Assembly: GCA_023935145.1 (NCBI GenBank)
Contig: CM043705.1
Coordinates: 58,657,584-58,721,583 of the forward strand
DNA length: 64,000 bases
Direction of reading: 5' to 3'
From: Bretschneidera sinensis
Lineage: Eukaryota; Streptophyta; Magnoliopsida; Brassicales; Akaniaceae
The position numbers and the translations under genes were made by a program. The notes beneath the pieces are model-generated. The model did not search any database and had not been told where the DNA came from. It worked only from the letters and a program-made list of their open reading frames with translations. Of this stretch, positions 11,191 to 23,237 are shown one piece after another; position 1 is the first letter of the stretch, and each line of letters opens with the position of its first letter.

Positions 11191-11439
11191 GAGCTTCCTA
11201 CAGTTTCCCCTCCTTACTTGGATGGGGAAATCCTTCAAAGCAAGAACATTCAAGCAGAAAGAGAGCTTTCATCCCTAGAGTTCCCACTTCTTATTAACGA
11301 GGCAAGGAAAGGCTTGATTACCTCTGAATCATCAATATAAGAAAATCGGGTTAGATCTTCCTCTCCACTAATGTGCCCATAAAAGAAAAAAAAAGGACAC
11401 AGTTGTACACGCTCTAGATGCCAAACCATCAAAAAATAA

Positions 11440-11886
11440 AGATGTATTCAAACTAAACTTTAATTGAGCTATTAAAACTAATAGTTCGATCAAAACTCAA
11501 CTTGTTGATTTTCGAACCGAACTCGAATTTTAAAAATAAACTCAAATACCTTATTAAATCGAGCTTGAATACTTTACTGTTCGACTTGTGAGGCTCGCGA
11601 ATGGTTCAATAGTATTATTGAGTTCGAATCAATATTTATATATTAATATTTTATTTTTTATTTTTATTTATTAAAATCAAAGCACAAGCTCGACCTCAAG
11701 TTCAAATAAACAATTCAAAGCTCAAGCTCGAATGAATTCGTTTATTCTTGAGCTCAAATCGAACCGAGTTTGAATCAACAAAAAATTGACCGAACTCGAG
11801 CTCAATTTTAAAGCTTGAATCGAACTCAAACTCGAGCCATTTCATTTTGAGCGAAGCCCAGCTCGCTCGACTCGAGTCCACCCCTA
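11440..11886. repeat. TCGAG/AGCTCGA-rich dispersed element
   Basis: About 450 bp filled with variants of AGCTCGA and AACTCGA. On the minus strand it starts GGGGTGGACTCGAGTCGAGC, a beginning I associate with common non-autonomous plant elements. No ORF of note. The stretch 11190-11440 to its left shows nothing recognisable. Confidence 0.45.
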
Positions 11887-12361
11887 CATAAACGGATGGA
11901 AAAAGATGTGTGCCAGTGCAAGATTTACTGTGAGGTATCATTATCATCACTTCATCATCTACAATATCAAGCAAAGAAGGTTATTCCATTAACCATCTTT
12001 TGGGGTGGTCGGTAGTGGGGCGGTAGGGAAGAATATTCATTTCCTTCTGGTAAAGTGTTTCTTTACTCTAGATTACAAACCAGGAGTCTGATCTTAAAGA
12101 TTCTGTGTATAGATTCATCAGCAAATTTGTCCACTGATATCCTAAAGTCGTTTAGGGTACGTATCAGTATAACCAGGACATGGCTAAAGTAATGAATGAA
12201 TTTGGAAGGGGATCAGGATAAGCCCCTATATATCTAACTTGAACCCCATAGGATATGTACAGAGACGCACTATAACTTCAAAACTTGTTTCTGTTTTCTT
12301 TTTTCTCAAATTTGCCACATTTGAGCTGAACATTATCTCTCTTATTGTATAATGATCATGA

Positions 12362-15300
12362 TCATCTCATATTGCAGCACTGGGGCTTTCCTTGATTTAG
12401 CAATTTGTCCCACATGCATAGCATCTGCCTTGGAGATTGGTAGTGAGCAGTGTAATAATCCTCTATGCAACCATACTGGCAAAATTTCAAGCTGTGCAGA
12501 TACTCCACTGGTTTTGAATTGTTGAACTTTTCCACCCACATTCCCATGCTCACATCTTCCATCTTGAACAACTGCACCATGTGCACAGTGGGTTAAATAA
12601 ATCATCCATATATACCAATTAGCACTGCTTCAGCAAATCATACACGTGGCTCATACCTCTGCTCATGCTGATAGAAAACGGGAGAGAGATTTATCATAAG
12701 GAAAAGTAAATCAATGACTTACCCTCAACTTCTGCTCTTCAAATTCATCAGCAATAAACTGTGCTATGTCAGATGACACAATGTAACCTGGACCATTTGC
12801 ATAGGGAGGATAATCTTCTTCTGGCCATTCCTGGTTTGCAAAAGGAAATATGATGTTCAGTTGTATTTTTTATAAGTATGATGAGCAATTGTTAGTGATA
12901 TGGAGTATGTACTAAAGTCTGATTGGTTTTAAAAAAATCTGAATCACCTACAAATTCAACCACAAACGCAGTAATTTTCATTTATGCCCACAAATTGAAA
13001 ACTAATGGTGGAATGCTTTTCCTTCCACTGCATACCACCCCTAAACCAGGACAACATTATTTAGAACTTCTAAGAGACATAATACCATTCAACTACAGGT
13101 CAAGACATGTTTAGAACTATAGCTAAAACTTGTGAATATTAGCACTACTGGGCAATTATATTAAAAGCAAAATGTCGTTTTAGGTGAACAAAAAATATTG
13201 GTATCAGGAAGTGAAATGCATTAGTCTCAAATCACAATAATACTCTTAAAGCAGATAATTTTTTCAGAAGTAACTATAATTCCATTGTTTTTGCTATTGC
13301 AACAAAACATCTGGAAGTAAAAGCATTACATCATCTTGGAGATTGAACTCTATACAAGAGCACGGAAAACCAAAAACAATATAAACTGAGATGCATGAAA
13401 GGGAGGCTCATGACGGAGCGGGGACAGTTGATGTCACATTCTATTTTGCATAAAAACACCTGCTTAACCAAATAATAAATAAACCACAAATTAATTTAAA
13501 ATCAGAGCATCCAAAGTGAAAGCAGCATGCTTTACAAGTAAATTAAATAGATGAACCTTCTAAGGTCTGCAAAATTCAAAGAACAATTCATACCTCATAT
13601 GCCACGGCCCATTTACCATGACGTAGGGGCTTGTGGTAGTAGTTTATGTTCCCAATATATAGGCTTCTATCTCCATGGACTTTCTTTGCTTCCTTGATAA
13701 TAGCATCCACCCTAACAAATGTATCATCATCACACTTCATGATATACTTTGCAGAAACTGTGCGAACCTATGAACAGCCGCATACATTGACAATAAATAA
13801 GTTTTCCATATAAGATAAGCTCATCATCAATAAGAACAATAATACTCCATATTGTATGTATATTTTTCAATAAAAAAACAAATACATCAGAAATATATAA
13901 TTTCTAGCAGGAAAGAGAAAGTAGCTAGCTATTGATGCTGTCACAAGACTTGCAACACTCACCCCATATTCGCAGATTGCGACAGTCTTCAGTACAACAA
14001 GCTCATAATTATCCATGTAAGGAACTATAACAATATCCCCAAAATATTCTGCTTCTTTCTTTAGCTCAATGTTTACTTCCTTTCTTCCATGCTGTTAGAA
14101 ACATTTTAGGAAACAAAAGAGTCTAGAAAATGTAAGCATTTTTCTCAGCTAATAGTTGTGCATATGATTTTTCATAGAAAACGTGTCTCCTGAATTCACC
14201 CTTACCAATGCTACAAAAAACCGAGCCACTATGTTTGAAGATTTTATTAACTTATGCTGCACCCAAGACTTCCTCACAGCCATCCGTTCAGCAAAATGGT
14301 TGCCAGCAGAGAGGATGCCAATAAATAGCTCCACAGGTCCATCAGGAAGAGGAGGTGCTCTCCATTTGCTTAACATCTCAAGATGCTTTTGTGGAGCAAA
14401 ACTTGGATGTGTAGAAGGCAAGGAAGCAGCAAATACAGAGTGCACATCAATGCCACCGTTTACGGCTAGTCCAGTGGCATCGTCAAGGACAAATCCCTAT
14501 ATACAGCATAAGCATATATGCAAGTGTTCCATCATAAATGACAAGGTCAAGCAATATGAAAGACATACTCACTGTGCGATAAGGAAAAGAAGTAACATGT
14601 CTCCCATCAACACTGATGTGGTAACCCTCCAAGCCCGCCCGTAGCGTAAGAACGAACAGCTTACCCTCTGTAAAAGGGTATGACCAATCCAGTGTCACCT
14701 TCTTCGTTCGGCCTATTAGTCTGTTCAACCACCATGAAGCCTTTGATTCTTCTGAGTGACTATCATCATCACGAATCCATTTCTCACATTTCACCTGTCC
14801 ATCCACTACATAAAATCGAAAATTGTTGGCATTGTCATTATAGAGTAATGGGCATACGTGGACAAATGTAAACCATTAAAAAAACTCTTCATTGGCAAAC
14901 ATATCCAAACCTTCTAATCAACAAGAAGAAATCATGCATTTTACAACAAAAAAACAGACCAGACAAGGCATGACGGGCAATACAAAGAATTGAAACATCT
15001 AGGTTCAGTTATGTTTGCGTTCACTAACATTTAGTCAATGCACTCACTTTGCCTTACAAATGAATTATTCGAAACTAATCAATCACACGAATTATAAGAA
15101 GAAAGAAAATAAGACAATATAACAGTTTTACCCAAGAATATATCCTGCCAGAATAGGACTATGTCCTGCAAGTTTCAGAGGTAATCAACCTCACAAAGAG
15201 AGAATACACTCTAATTAGTTTTCGGGTGCGCTCCCCTCTAACCCAGCCCGCTCACCAGAGAGCGGGACCGTGGTTGTGGGAGGTTCTATAGAACTCTAAC

Positions 15301-16371
15301 AACTAACACCATCCCTACAACCACAATTCACAAGGTCAGATAGCTGATCTACATTAAGTCCAAACCGGATTTGAAGTTCCATTCTCCATTCACTATCACT
15401 ACGTTTAGTCAATGCATCCACCAACCGAAAATTAAAATCCCACAAAAACCGCACACAACCAAAATCAACAACACACAAAAAAATCACCTACCCGTCTCCT
15501 CATCGGCTCTAGATTTCCACCCCTCACACCTGAGCGCCGATCCCCATTGCATCCTGTAACACGTATTCTGCTCGATCACCGGCTTCCTGCTCCAGTCCCC
15601 CTTCAGCCTCGGATTGAAATGCAGTATCCGCGGCGGGTCCTCGCCGTCTACCGTCTTCAACCCCTGCAACTCCATCATGAACTGCGACACCTGCACTGAC
15701 TCATCCCCTTCTCCCAACACCGATATCTTCGGATCACGCTCCGGGTGGGCCCAGTGCGGTATACCCACGACCGTAATATGTGACCCAAGTGTTAGCCCGC
15801 ATGGCAGGACCATGATATGGCTCCGGTTCAAGAATTCCGACCCGGATAAAGAAATCGAATACGGGCATAGTTCGGATTGGTTCTGCTTCTGCTTCTTCTT
15901 TGGCGGTTCGGGCTTTATTTTACCTGATTCGAGATCGTCCCATATTTTCTTGCCCAACAAAAAAGCGTGCTTTGCGGTCTTGTGGAGCAAAGAGAACTCG
16001 TCGGCAGTGCCACTACCGTCGAGTGTGCTCTCGTTGAAGAAAAGACCTGACACTTTCTTGAATTCCCGCATTCGCCTTCCGGGTGTCCGTGTCCGATACG
16101 GGGACAACTCGGAAACACGGCGGGACGTGTCCCTCGCGGGTCGGCTTGGGGCGTCTTTGTCGGCCAAGTCCACTTCGCTCTCGAGAACCAGAAGCCTGGG
16201 CAATGCTTCACTGAGGGACCCGTCACCCGAGACCGACCCGAACCCCGTCTTGAACACGAGAGGGATTTCAAAGCTTATGAAAAGCAGATATAGGAACAGG
16301 ACACCCATCAAGAACTGAAGCAGACGAAGTCGACTCGGTGAGATTAGCGAGTCGACTTTCCCTCGCTTCAT
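12362..16371 (-). CDS. GALT6: Hydroxyproline O-galactosyltransferase, GALT5/6-like (GT31 with galectin domain)
   Basis: Exons: 16371-15492, 14805-14573, 14496-14206, 14091-13963, 13767-13594, 12830-12723, 12571-12362. All junctions are GT-AG and the phases join to a 674-residue protein, the family's usual length. The product adds the first galactose to hydroxyproline of arabinogalactan proteins in the Golgi. It has a type II membrane anchor at residues 17-38. A galectin domain spans about 188-370 ([21 protein letters not shown]). The GT31 catalytic domain runs from about 427, with the DxD box CDDDTF at 523-528 and EDVSMG at 610-615. It ends QCCNMR. I chose ATG 16371; a GTG two codons upstream is in frame but not a plausible plant start. 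Assignment to GALT6 rather than GALT5 rests on recalled N-terminal similarity and is less certain than the family. Confidence 0.93.
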
Positions 16372-16377
16372 TGCCAC

Positions 16378-16572
16378 TTTAAAAAGAACCTTAAAATCTC
16401 AGTTCTTTTAGGAGCGCACTCAAGAGGGTTTTGAATGGGAAAAAGCAATGAAGAAAGGAGAGGAATAAAGGGTTTGTTTCAGTTTGATTTCTTTTACAAA
16501 AAAGAATTCTCTCAAACCCTAATCCTTGATTCGATTTAAAAGAACATTGAAGGCAGAGAGAGAGAGAGAGGC
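16378..16572 (-). other. GALT gene 5' leader with GA microsatellite
   Basis: Upstream of the ATG the sequence holds a purine run (GAGAGAGA on the plus strand, about 16554-16571), common in plant 5' leaders. No clear TATA box is seen nearby, so the transcription start cannot be placed. Confidence 0.4.
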
Positions 16573-18129
16573 GTTTTGCTCAGTGAGCAAGCAAATTTTC
16601 ACATACGATAAATGCAAGTTTTGAGACATCAAAGAAAGGGAAAGGTAGCCAATTGAAGTTTAATATTTTGACGAAAGAAATTAACTTTTCGCCACAAAAG
16701 GAAACAAAAGATTGTGCAAAAACTATTCTGTATCTTTTGGCTGGCTCTGTAACTGGTACCGGAAGAAATGTCATGCTCAAGCTAAAACGACGCCGCTTAA
16801 AAGGTGATTTGCTCTCAAAACGGTGTCGTTGAACTCTCTGAGTAGTGTCTGCCCTTTATTAAATTGTTATTTTTACCATATTTCCTTGGCTTTCAAAAAA
16901 CAAAGGATGACTAATGTAAGCCAACAGATTTAACTTTATCTTTTACTTAAAACTCGATTATTTATGTATTTTGGATATTACATAATATATAAATTTATGA
17001 ATTTTATGTAATATTTATAAGATTGAAAATGCATTATTTGATTAAAAAACGAGGATAAAAGTCAAAAAGAAGAAAAAAACCAAATTTTTTTCTTGAGATT
17101 TCATTACTATGTTTATTTGACCGTCAGTTTTCATTAAGTGTCAATTTGCTCTTGAACATCTTGTTTCGACTCAATTGAACTTTTTTCTTAAATATATGCA
17201 TTATCCGTCGTCTATTTCTATTATCTTACACCAATTTTAATAAATAAATCTAAGCAAAAAATTTAATTAAACCGAAATAAAATTTTCTATAATAAATTAA
17301 TATTCATTGAAAATTAAAAGTCAACACAACTATAAAACTTGTAAGATAAATTTATTTTTTACTCAAAACCAAACCCTTTTAAAACAGTTGTCGGTTAACT
17401 TAAAAATTCTCCTTCACACAAGGGTGTTTATACTTTTTATATTTTTTATGAAATTTTTAATAGAATTTAGTCTGATAAAATTACATTTTTAATAGAATTT
17501 CGTTTGATAAAATTAATAGGTTCTTTGATTAAAAAAAATAGATTTATGTTGCTTTACACCATCTAGGGGTTAAGATTTGGGAGTCAGTTAAAGCTAGTGA
17601 GACCGTTATAAGCATCATTTGAAGAGGGTGGAGGACTTGTCATGCTTGGTTGGTTGGTGGAGTTTTTTAATCGTTGCATATGTCTTTTTCTCCAGTTTTT
17701 TCCTCCTTTCAAAATTTAAAATATTGTAGGACATACTGCCTTTTTCATGTGGGCACTGGTCAGAATCAAAGGACTAAAATAACTATTTAAAAACACAAAC
17801 TTTTCTATAAAACAGTAATTAAATAGTTTTTTTTTTTAATGTGATGGGAAAAATAAAAAAATAAAAAATAAAGATATGTGATTGATAAGGACTGGAATGA
17901 ATTGGAATTTCTCATGGCTCATCATTGGCCACTCAATATAGTATTAATATATTTGTGGACTACTGACTGCTACTAGCTTTTCCATCTTGGGAAGTGAATG
18001 CTTACCAGATCCTTGCCTACATGTTAATATGAGTATAATTTTGAGTAGCAGTTTTTCACTATCACTGAAAATAGTTGCTTTTTATTTTACAAAAAATAAT
18101 TGCTTTTATTATGATAATAAAAATTCGAA
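16573..18129. other. AT-rich intergenic DNA, no gene seen
   Basis: No credible coding region, RNA gene or transposon protein. Only short AT-rich open frames occur. The first 250 bp are presumably the GALT promoter; GC-richer tracts lie at about 16788-16835. Confidence 0.6.
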
Positions 18130-18490
18130 TCACGATCGAGGCATTAGTCGGCTAAAAAGAGCTTTGTGTATGGTGAAGCCGGATCCACGATTAGAATGTT
18201 AAAAAGCTAGGGTTGTAATGTTATGTTTTTTCATATCCGATTCTCTTATATAGAGGACTCAAGGAAACCACCGGGCTAATAAATCCAGGTTACAAGGCCC
18301 TGTCTTTCCCATAGATGATTGATGCTTCACTTCTAGGCAGCATTTGCTTTTCTCCCAAAGTTTTCTTTCCTTCGTTAGAAAAGGATTTGTCATCCTGTAG
18401 CTGGTTACAATATCCTAGCATGTTACAGAGTTATCATATGGTAGCAATGACAGATTTAGCAATCACAAGAAAAAAAATTTTGCCTAAAAA
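18130..18490 (+). repeat. Dispersed repeat, copy 2 of 3
   Basis: It matches 10690-11190 in inverse orientation over the TATA-like TTATATAGAG, TAATAAATCCAGGTTACAA and CTGTAGCTGGTTACAATATCC tracts, then decays into AT-rich DNA after 18490. A short TTAGTCGGCTAAAAAGAG segment at its left edge has the opposite relative orientation in copy 1, suggesting an inverted end. Confidence 0.65.
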
Positions 18491-18679
18491 AATTAATATT
18501 ATTAATAAAATTTATTGAAATTATCAATTAATTTAAACTATTGGATTTAGATTCGAGCCAGTAAAAATTTCCGCTAACCAAGAGATTTTGCGTCATGTAA
18601 TAAGTTTAGCTCAATAATTAATTTTTTTAAATGAAATTTCGATTTCAATCTGAGTTATACTTCAATAAAAAAAAAACTC

Positions 18680-19190
18680 AAAAGTAATGTGACACATCAT
18701 AAAAATTCATTGATTAATTATTTGCCCAAGAGTTTCTGTTGTCATGGTCGTGGTCGTTAGTTTAACTCAATAGTTATTTTATTTCCTTTAAATGGAGTAA
18801 TATTTCATTTTTGATGAGTTATTCTTCGATAAAAAAAAAACTTGTTTTTTGTTTATATATTAAGAGATAAATATATTTCTCTAGGTTTAAATTTTATATT
18901 TTTCTTTATCCCTAAAACAAATTATATTTTTTTTCCATCTTAAAAAATAACGTAATAAATATAATTTTTTTTAGGGATGAAGAAAATATGAAAATTAAAC
19001 CTAAAGAAAAATATTTATTCCTTAAACTATAAATGAAAAAATAAATTTTTTATTAAAGCATAACCCAGATCAAAACCGAAATATTACTTTATCCCCAAAA
19101 AAAAAATTAACCTTTGAATTAAACTAACAATCACGACAGAAACTCAATGGCAAAAAATTATGATGTGTGTCACATCACTTTCAAGCTTAC
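18680..19190. repeat. Long fold-back (MITE-like) element, arms about 240 bp
   Basis: The left arm starts near AAGTAATGTGACACATCAT and the right arm ends with its inverse, ATGATGTGTGTCACATCACTT. The arms pair across nearly their full length, including GAGTTTCTGTYGTSATSGT, GTTAGTTTAAYTCAA and CTTTAGGTTTAA-like blocks, around a central CTTAAAAAATAACG loop. No ORF. An additional partial direct copy of part of one arm lies at about 18605-18680. Confidence 0.7.
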
Positions 19191-19442
19191 TACGGGAAGT
19201 TGTTTTCAATATCCAAAAGCATGAATTTTGGTTGTGCATCACGTATTCAAGCCATTGAGTGAACTCTTGTCTTATTCTCAATTATATTGATGCTGCCTCT
19301 AGTTCTTAAGCATGTGGATATAAGAACTTACTAGAGAAGTGTAGAACTAAAAGATGAATAAAACTTTGTACATCACTTTCTAGCAACAGCCAAGGAAGCA
19401 AGGGTCGGAATGAAAACCTTTATAATGAAAGTGATATTTTTG

Positions 19443-19632
19443 GTTGGCTCAAGTTTAAAGTTTAAATTTTTGATTCGCTTGAAATTTTATTAATAATTTT
19501 AAAGAGTTTTATTAGTAAAAATAGTATAAGTGTAGAACTTAAAAAAAATAATATTATCAATATAATTCTTTAAAATTAACAATAAAGTTTCCAACTGGTC
19601 TAAAACATAAACTTTAAATTTTAACTAGCCAA
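19443..19632. repeat. Small fold-back MITE, copy 1
   Basis: About 190 bp. The ends TGGCTCAAGTTTAAAGTTTA and the inverse of TAAACTTTAAATTTTAACTA pair, as do ATTTTAAAGAGTTTTATTAG and its counterpart. A related fold-back in inverse orientation lies at about 37170-37310. Confidence 0.55.
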
Positions 19633-19766
19633 TTATTACTCATGAAATTGATTCTTTCTCAGTGAATATGGTGGGGAACCCTATTCCATGCCTTGTTCCT
19701 TTAAAACCATCAATCCCTCCATTATCCAAAAGGCCTTACTTTATTAGCTGGAAACATAAAACTTGG

Positions 19767-20717
19767 CTCAACTAACGACTCCTCAATGATCCCAAGAGAT
19801 GATTTTCCAAACATCCAAGTCTAGAATGACTTGTAAAGAAAAGAAACAGCAAATGAAGTAGGAAAGAACACAAGCAATTGTTATTGAGGTTCGTCAATGT
19901 GCCTACGTTCCCGTGAGTTCCTCCGAACTCTCTGCACTAAATCAATGGTTCTTACAATTACAACAACACCTCTTCAAGAACACAATCAGAGATGGATCTT
20001 AACCGTTCTTGAATCACCCTAAAAAAAACGATCAGATATTGATCTTAACACTGTTCTTAAAGAATGAAATAAGAGAGAACAGAAAGTGATAAGGCCTTGA
20101 GTTACCCTGGAATTTTTCCTAAGAAAATTCCACTTACAAGTCCCTTGAATCTCCAGTCTATACTACTTTCTCTTTAAACATCCAACCTCTCTACAATGAG
20201 ATCTTTCATGTGTTTAGTGTCTTTGCACTCTCACACACCCATCTGTTATATTTCACACACACTCACGTGTCATCACATGTTATGTCTCACACATATATTG
20301 AGATTGAAGCTAGGTGACCCTTTATATAGTGCACCACTTCTTGAACCTATCTTGAAGGTCAATCTCCACCCTTAGATCTTAAGGATCAATCAATCATAGC
20401 CCCTTATCAATCCTAAGTGATCCTGTGCATTTTGAACATGTCCCACATACCATTCAAGAAGGCTGAAAAAATCATGCATCAGTGTGCCTTGCGTCGCACC
20501 TTGAAACAGGGCATGTTGCGGCCTGAGCCAGGGCTGAAACCTTACCATTTCTTCACCTTGCTGGGTGTCGTACCTTGGGGAAGTCAGGCCACAGCGCAAC
20601 CTGATGGATGAACTTCCTGGAGCTTCTGGAGGCCGTGAAGCCCAAGGTTGTGCCGCGGCTCAAAGCTTGACCCGATGCTGAATTACACTTGTTTAAACCT
20701 TGGACAATATACCAACA
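19767..20717 (-). repeat. 3' LTR of Tork-like Copia
   Basis: Similar along its length to 33448-34389. It ends ATACCAACA at 20717. The other edge is blurred: the first 18 bp match poorly, and a TGTTGGGAAACC-like sequence also occurs about 98 bp further left (19669), so a small insertion inside the LTR is possible. Its CpG sites are more decayed than those of the 5' LTR. Confidence 0.75.
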
Positions 20718-20789
20718 ATCTTTACCTTTGTCCAAATGATTAAACCTGAACCCATTGTGTAGAGAACTCAGGATCCAAACTCAACTTGA

Positions 20790-21720
20790 GTCACCATATC
20801 ATCTGACTCCAATCCTTAGAAGTCCAAGGCAATGATTGAACCTTTTTAAAGGTAGAACTTTGGCGCCTAAATCTGCAGGACTTCTTCCGTTGCGACTTTG
20901 TCCATATAAATACATCATTTCGTAACATTTTCTTGAATGAAATGATATCAAACATCCACATAATTAGTCCTCTCGTGGAACACCGGGTTTCTATACAAGT
21001 GCCACGCACTTTGGCTATCCGAAGATACCATCACCTGCTCTTTTAGGACTTTCCACTCGTGTAACAACCATTTGCACCACATAGCTTCCTTTATGGCTTC
21101 CGTAGCCGCTATGTACTCTGCCCCGATTGTTGAGAGTGCTACCACTGGCTGCCACTGAGCCTTCAAGTACCTCAGCAACCACTTCATCCTAAGCCAAAGC
21201 TCCTTTTCGAGATTACTCATCAACCTGCTGAGAACTCCAATTGCTTAAGAAATGTCGGGTCTAGTACTGACCATCATGACCATGACTGATCCAACCGCAC
21301 TAGAGTAAGGGACTATTTCTATTTTTTTCTTCTCCTCATCCGTTCTAGGACATTGTTTGCTAGAGAACTTGAAATGACCAGTAAAGAGAACCTTCACTGG
21401 TTTATCATATTCCATAGAAACTCATACAACACCTTTTCTATGCAGGAAGATCGAGAAACCTTCAACTCGTTTCTCTCTCTTTCCCGAATTCTTCTTATCC
21501 CAAGGATATTTTGTGCAAGGCCAAGATCCTTCCTCTCAAACTCCTCACTGAGTTGAGATGTCAACCTTTCTATCATCTCCCTGTTGTTATTAACCAACAG
21601 CATATCATCGACATAGATGAGGATAATCACCACTTCTTCTACCTTGTGTCCAGCTGAGAAAGTTCCGGTAAAATCTATGTCCTCTCTTCGCTTGAACCCC
21701 TTCATCACAAGCCTAGCCTC
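20790..21720 (-). pseudogene. Tork-like Copia RT remnant and RNase H
   Basis: YVDDMLLV is readable at about 21600. The residues before it (DIDFTGTFSAGHKVE) belong to the start of RT, so most of the RT core is deleted. RNase H follows (VALSTIGAEYIAATEAIKEA, then SAWHLYRNPVFHERT) at 20948-21223, and a frameshift leads into its tail to about 20791. Confidence 0.8.
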
Positions 21721-21926
21721 ATTCCGGACTTATCCCCAGGAGTGTTTCCTTCTTTGATCTTGTAAGTGGACTTACAATCCACAACTCTCTATTTTCTTAG
21801 AATGTACACCAATTCCCAAGAGTTATTCTCCCTCAAAAAATCTATTTCTTCCTCCATAGCTAGCTTCCATCTTGATGAATCCTTACATCTCATGGCATCA
21901 ATGTAAGTTTCTTGTTCACTTATCCC

Positions 21927-23237
21927 TCATTCTTTCCAAGGAGCTGCTGTATTCGTAGCCTCAAAACCATATCTCAAAGGTGATCTGACCAGCCTTCTTT
22001 CCTGGTCTCTTGTGAGCTGATAGTCATTCTGACTTGCTGCATCATCCCCTTCTAGTTCAGCCTCCTCTCGAGTATGCTGAGCTTGGCATTCATCAATGGG
22101 CTCTACATGGTCCGAACCCTCTTGCCTTCCTTGCTCTACTTGAACTGAATTCTCTTTGATGCTATGCTCCACAAATACCGAACTGGTTTGCTCACTATCC
22201 CATGCAGGGTTAGTTTTCTCCAAATAGGGAAATAACAATTCATTAAAAATAACATTCCTACTTATTATAAGTTTAGATCCTTTGGGCTCTAAGAACCACA
22301 ACCTACATCCCTTAACCCCTTCACCATATCCTAGAAACACATGTTTTAGATATTGGACTAAGTTTATCATCCTTTTGATGTGCAAACGCAACACACCCAA
22401 AAGTCCTAAGGTTGCCTAACTCAGGAGGTTTCCTAGTCAACATCTCCTTGGAAATCTTAAGGTTCACAACCCTATAGGGTGATCTATTAACAAAATACGC
22501 AGTATTCGACACCACTTTCGTCCAAAAATATTTGGGTAATCTGGATCCATTTAACATTCACCTAAACTTTTCCATAAGGGTCTTATTCATCCTCTCAGCA
22601 AATCAATTTTGCTGAGGGGTTTTCACAACCGTTCTATGTCTTAGAATGCCATTTAACCTACAGAATTGATCAAGTTCCTTGTTAAAAAATTCTAAGCCAT
22701 TATCGGTTCTTATCCCCTTAACTACCCTACCCATTTGAGTTTCCTCCAGCTTTTTCCACACTACTAATTTATTCAATGCATCTGATTTATTTCTAAGAAA
22801 ATAAACCCAAACTTTCTTGAATAATCATCAATTAAAGACTTAAATTAAATATTATCTCTCTGTGTTGGTGTTCTTGCTGGCCCCCAAAGATCCACATGAA
22901 TATAGTCAAGAATGCCCTTAGACTTGTGCACTCCGGTGTTGAAGCTGACCCGATGTTGCTTCCCAAGAACACAACTCTTACAAAAATCGAGTCTTTCTAC
23001 CTTGTCACTATTAAGTAATTCATCCTTGCTGAGAACTTGCAGGCCCTTTTCGCTCATGTGTCCCAAGCGAGTGTGCCAAAGAGTTGCCTTATCCATCTCA
23101 ACCATCAAGTTTGCTGCTTGATCCTTGATGTCCGTGTCTCCGATCATCCCATAGAGACCATCATTCATTGTTGCTTTGATCACTATCAAAGATCCCTTGG
23201 TTACCTTGATCTTTCTTCTCTCTACCTTGTATATGTA
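21927..23237 (-). pseudogene. Tork-like Copia integrase and GAG-pre-integrase, right part cut by Gypsy A
   Basis: GAG-pre-integrase (LWHTRLGHMSEKGL, then CKSCVLGKQHRVSF) lies at 22845-23189. The integrase core is degenerate between 22560 and 22845. The C-terminal part is readable (LPKYFWTKVVSNTAYFVNR, FGCVAFAHQ) at 22321-22557, and an acidic linker to RT lies at 21927-22400. A frameshift separates the last two. Confidence 0.82.

Noticed and set aside
16371..16377. GALT start two codons earlier
   Set aside because: That codon is GTG; the first ATG is at 16371 and aligns with the family's basic N-terminus.
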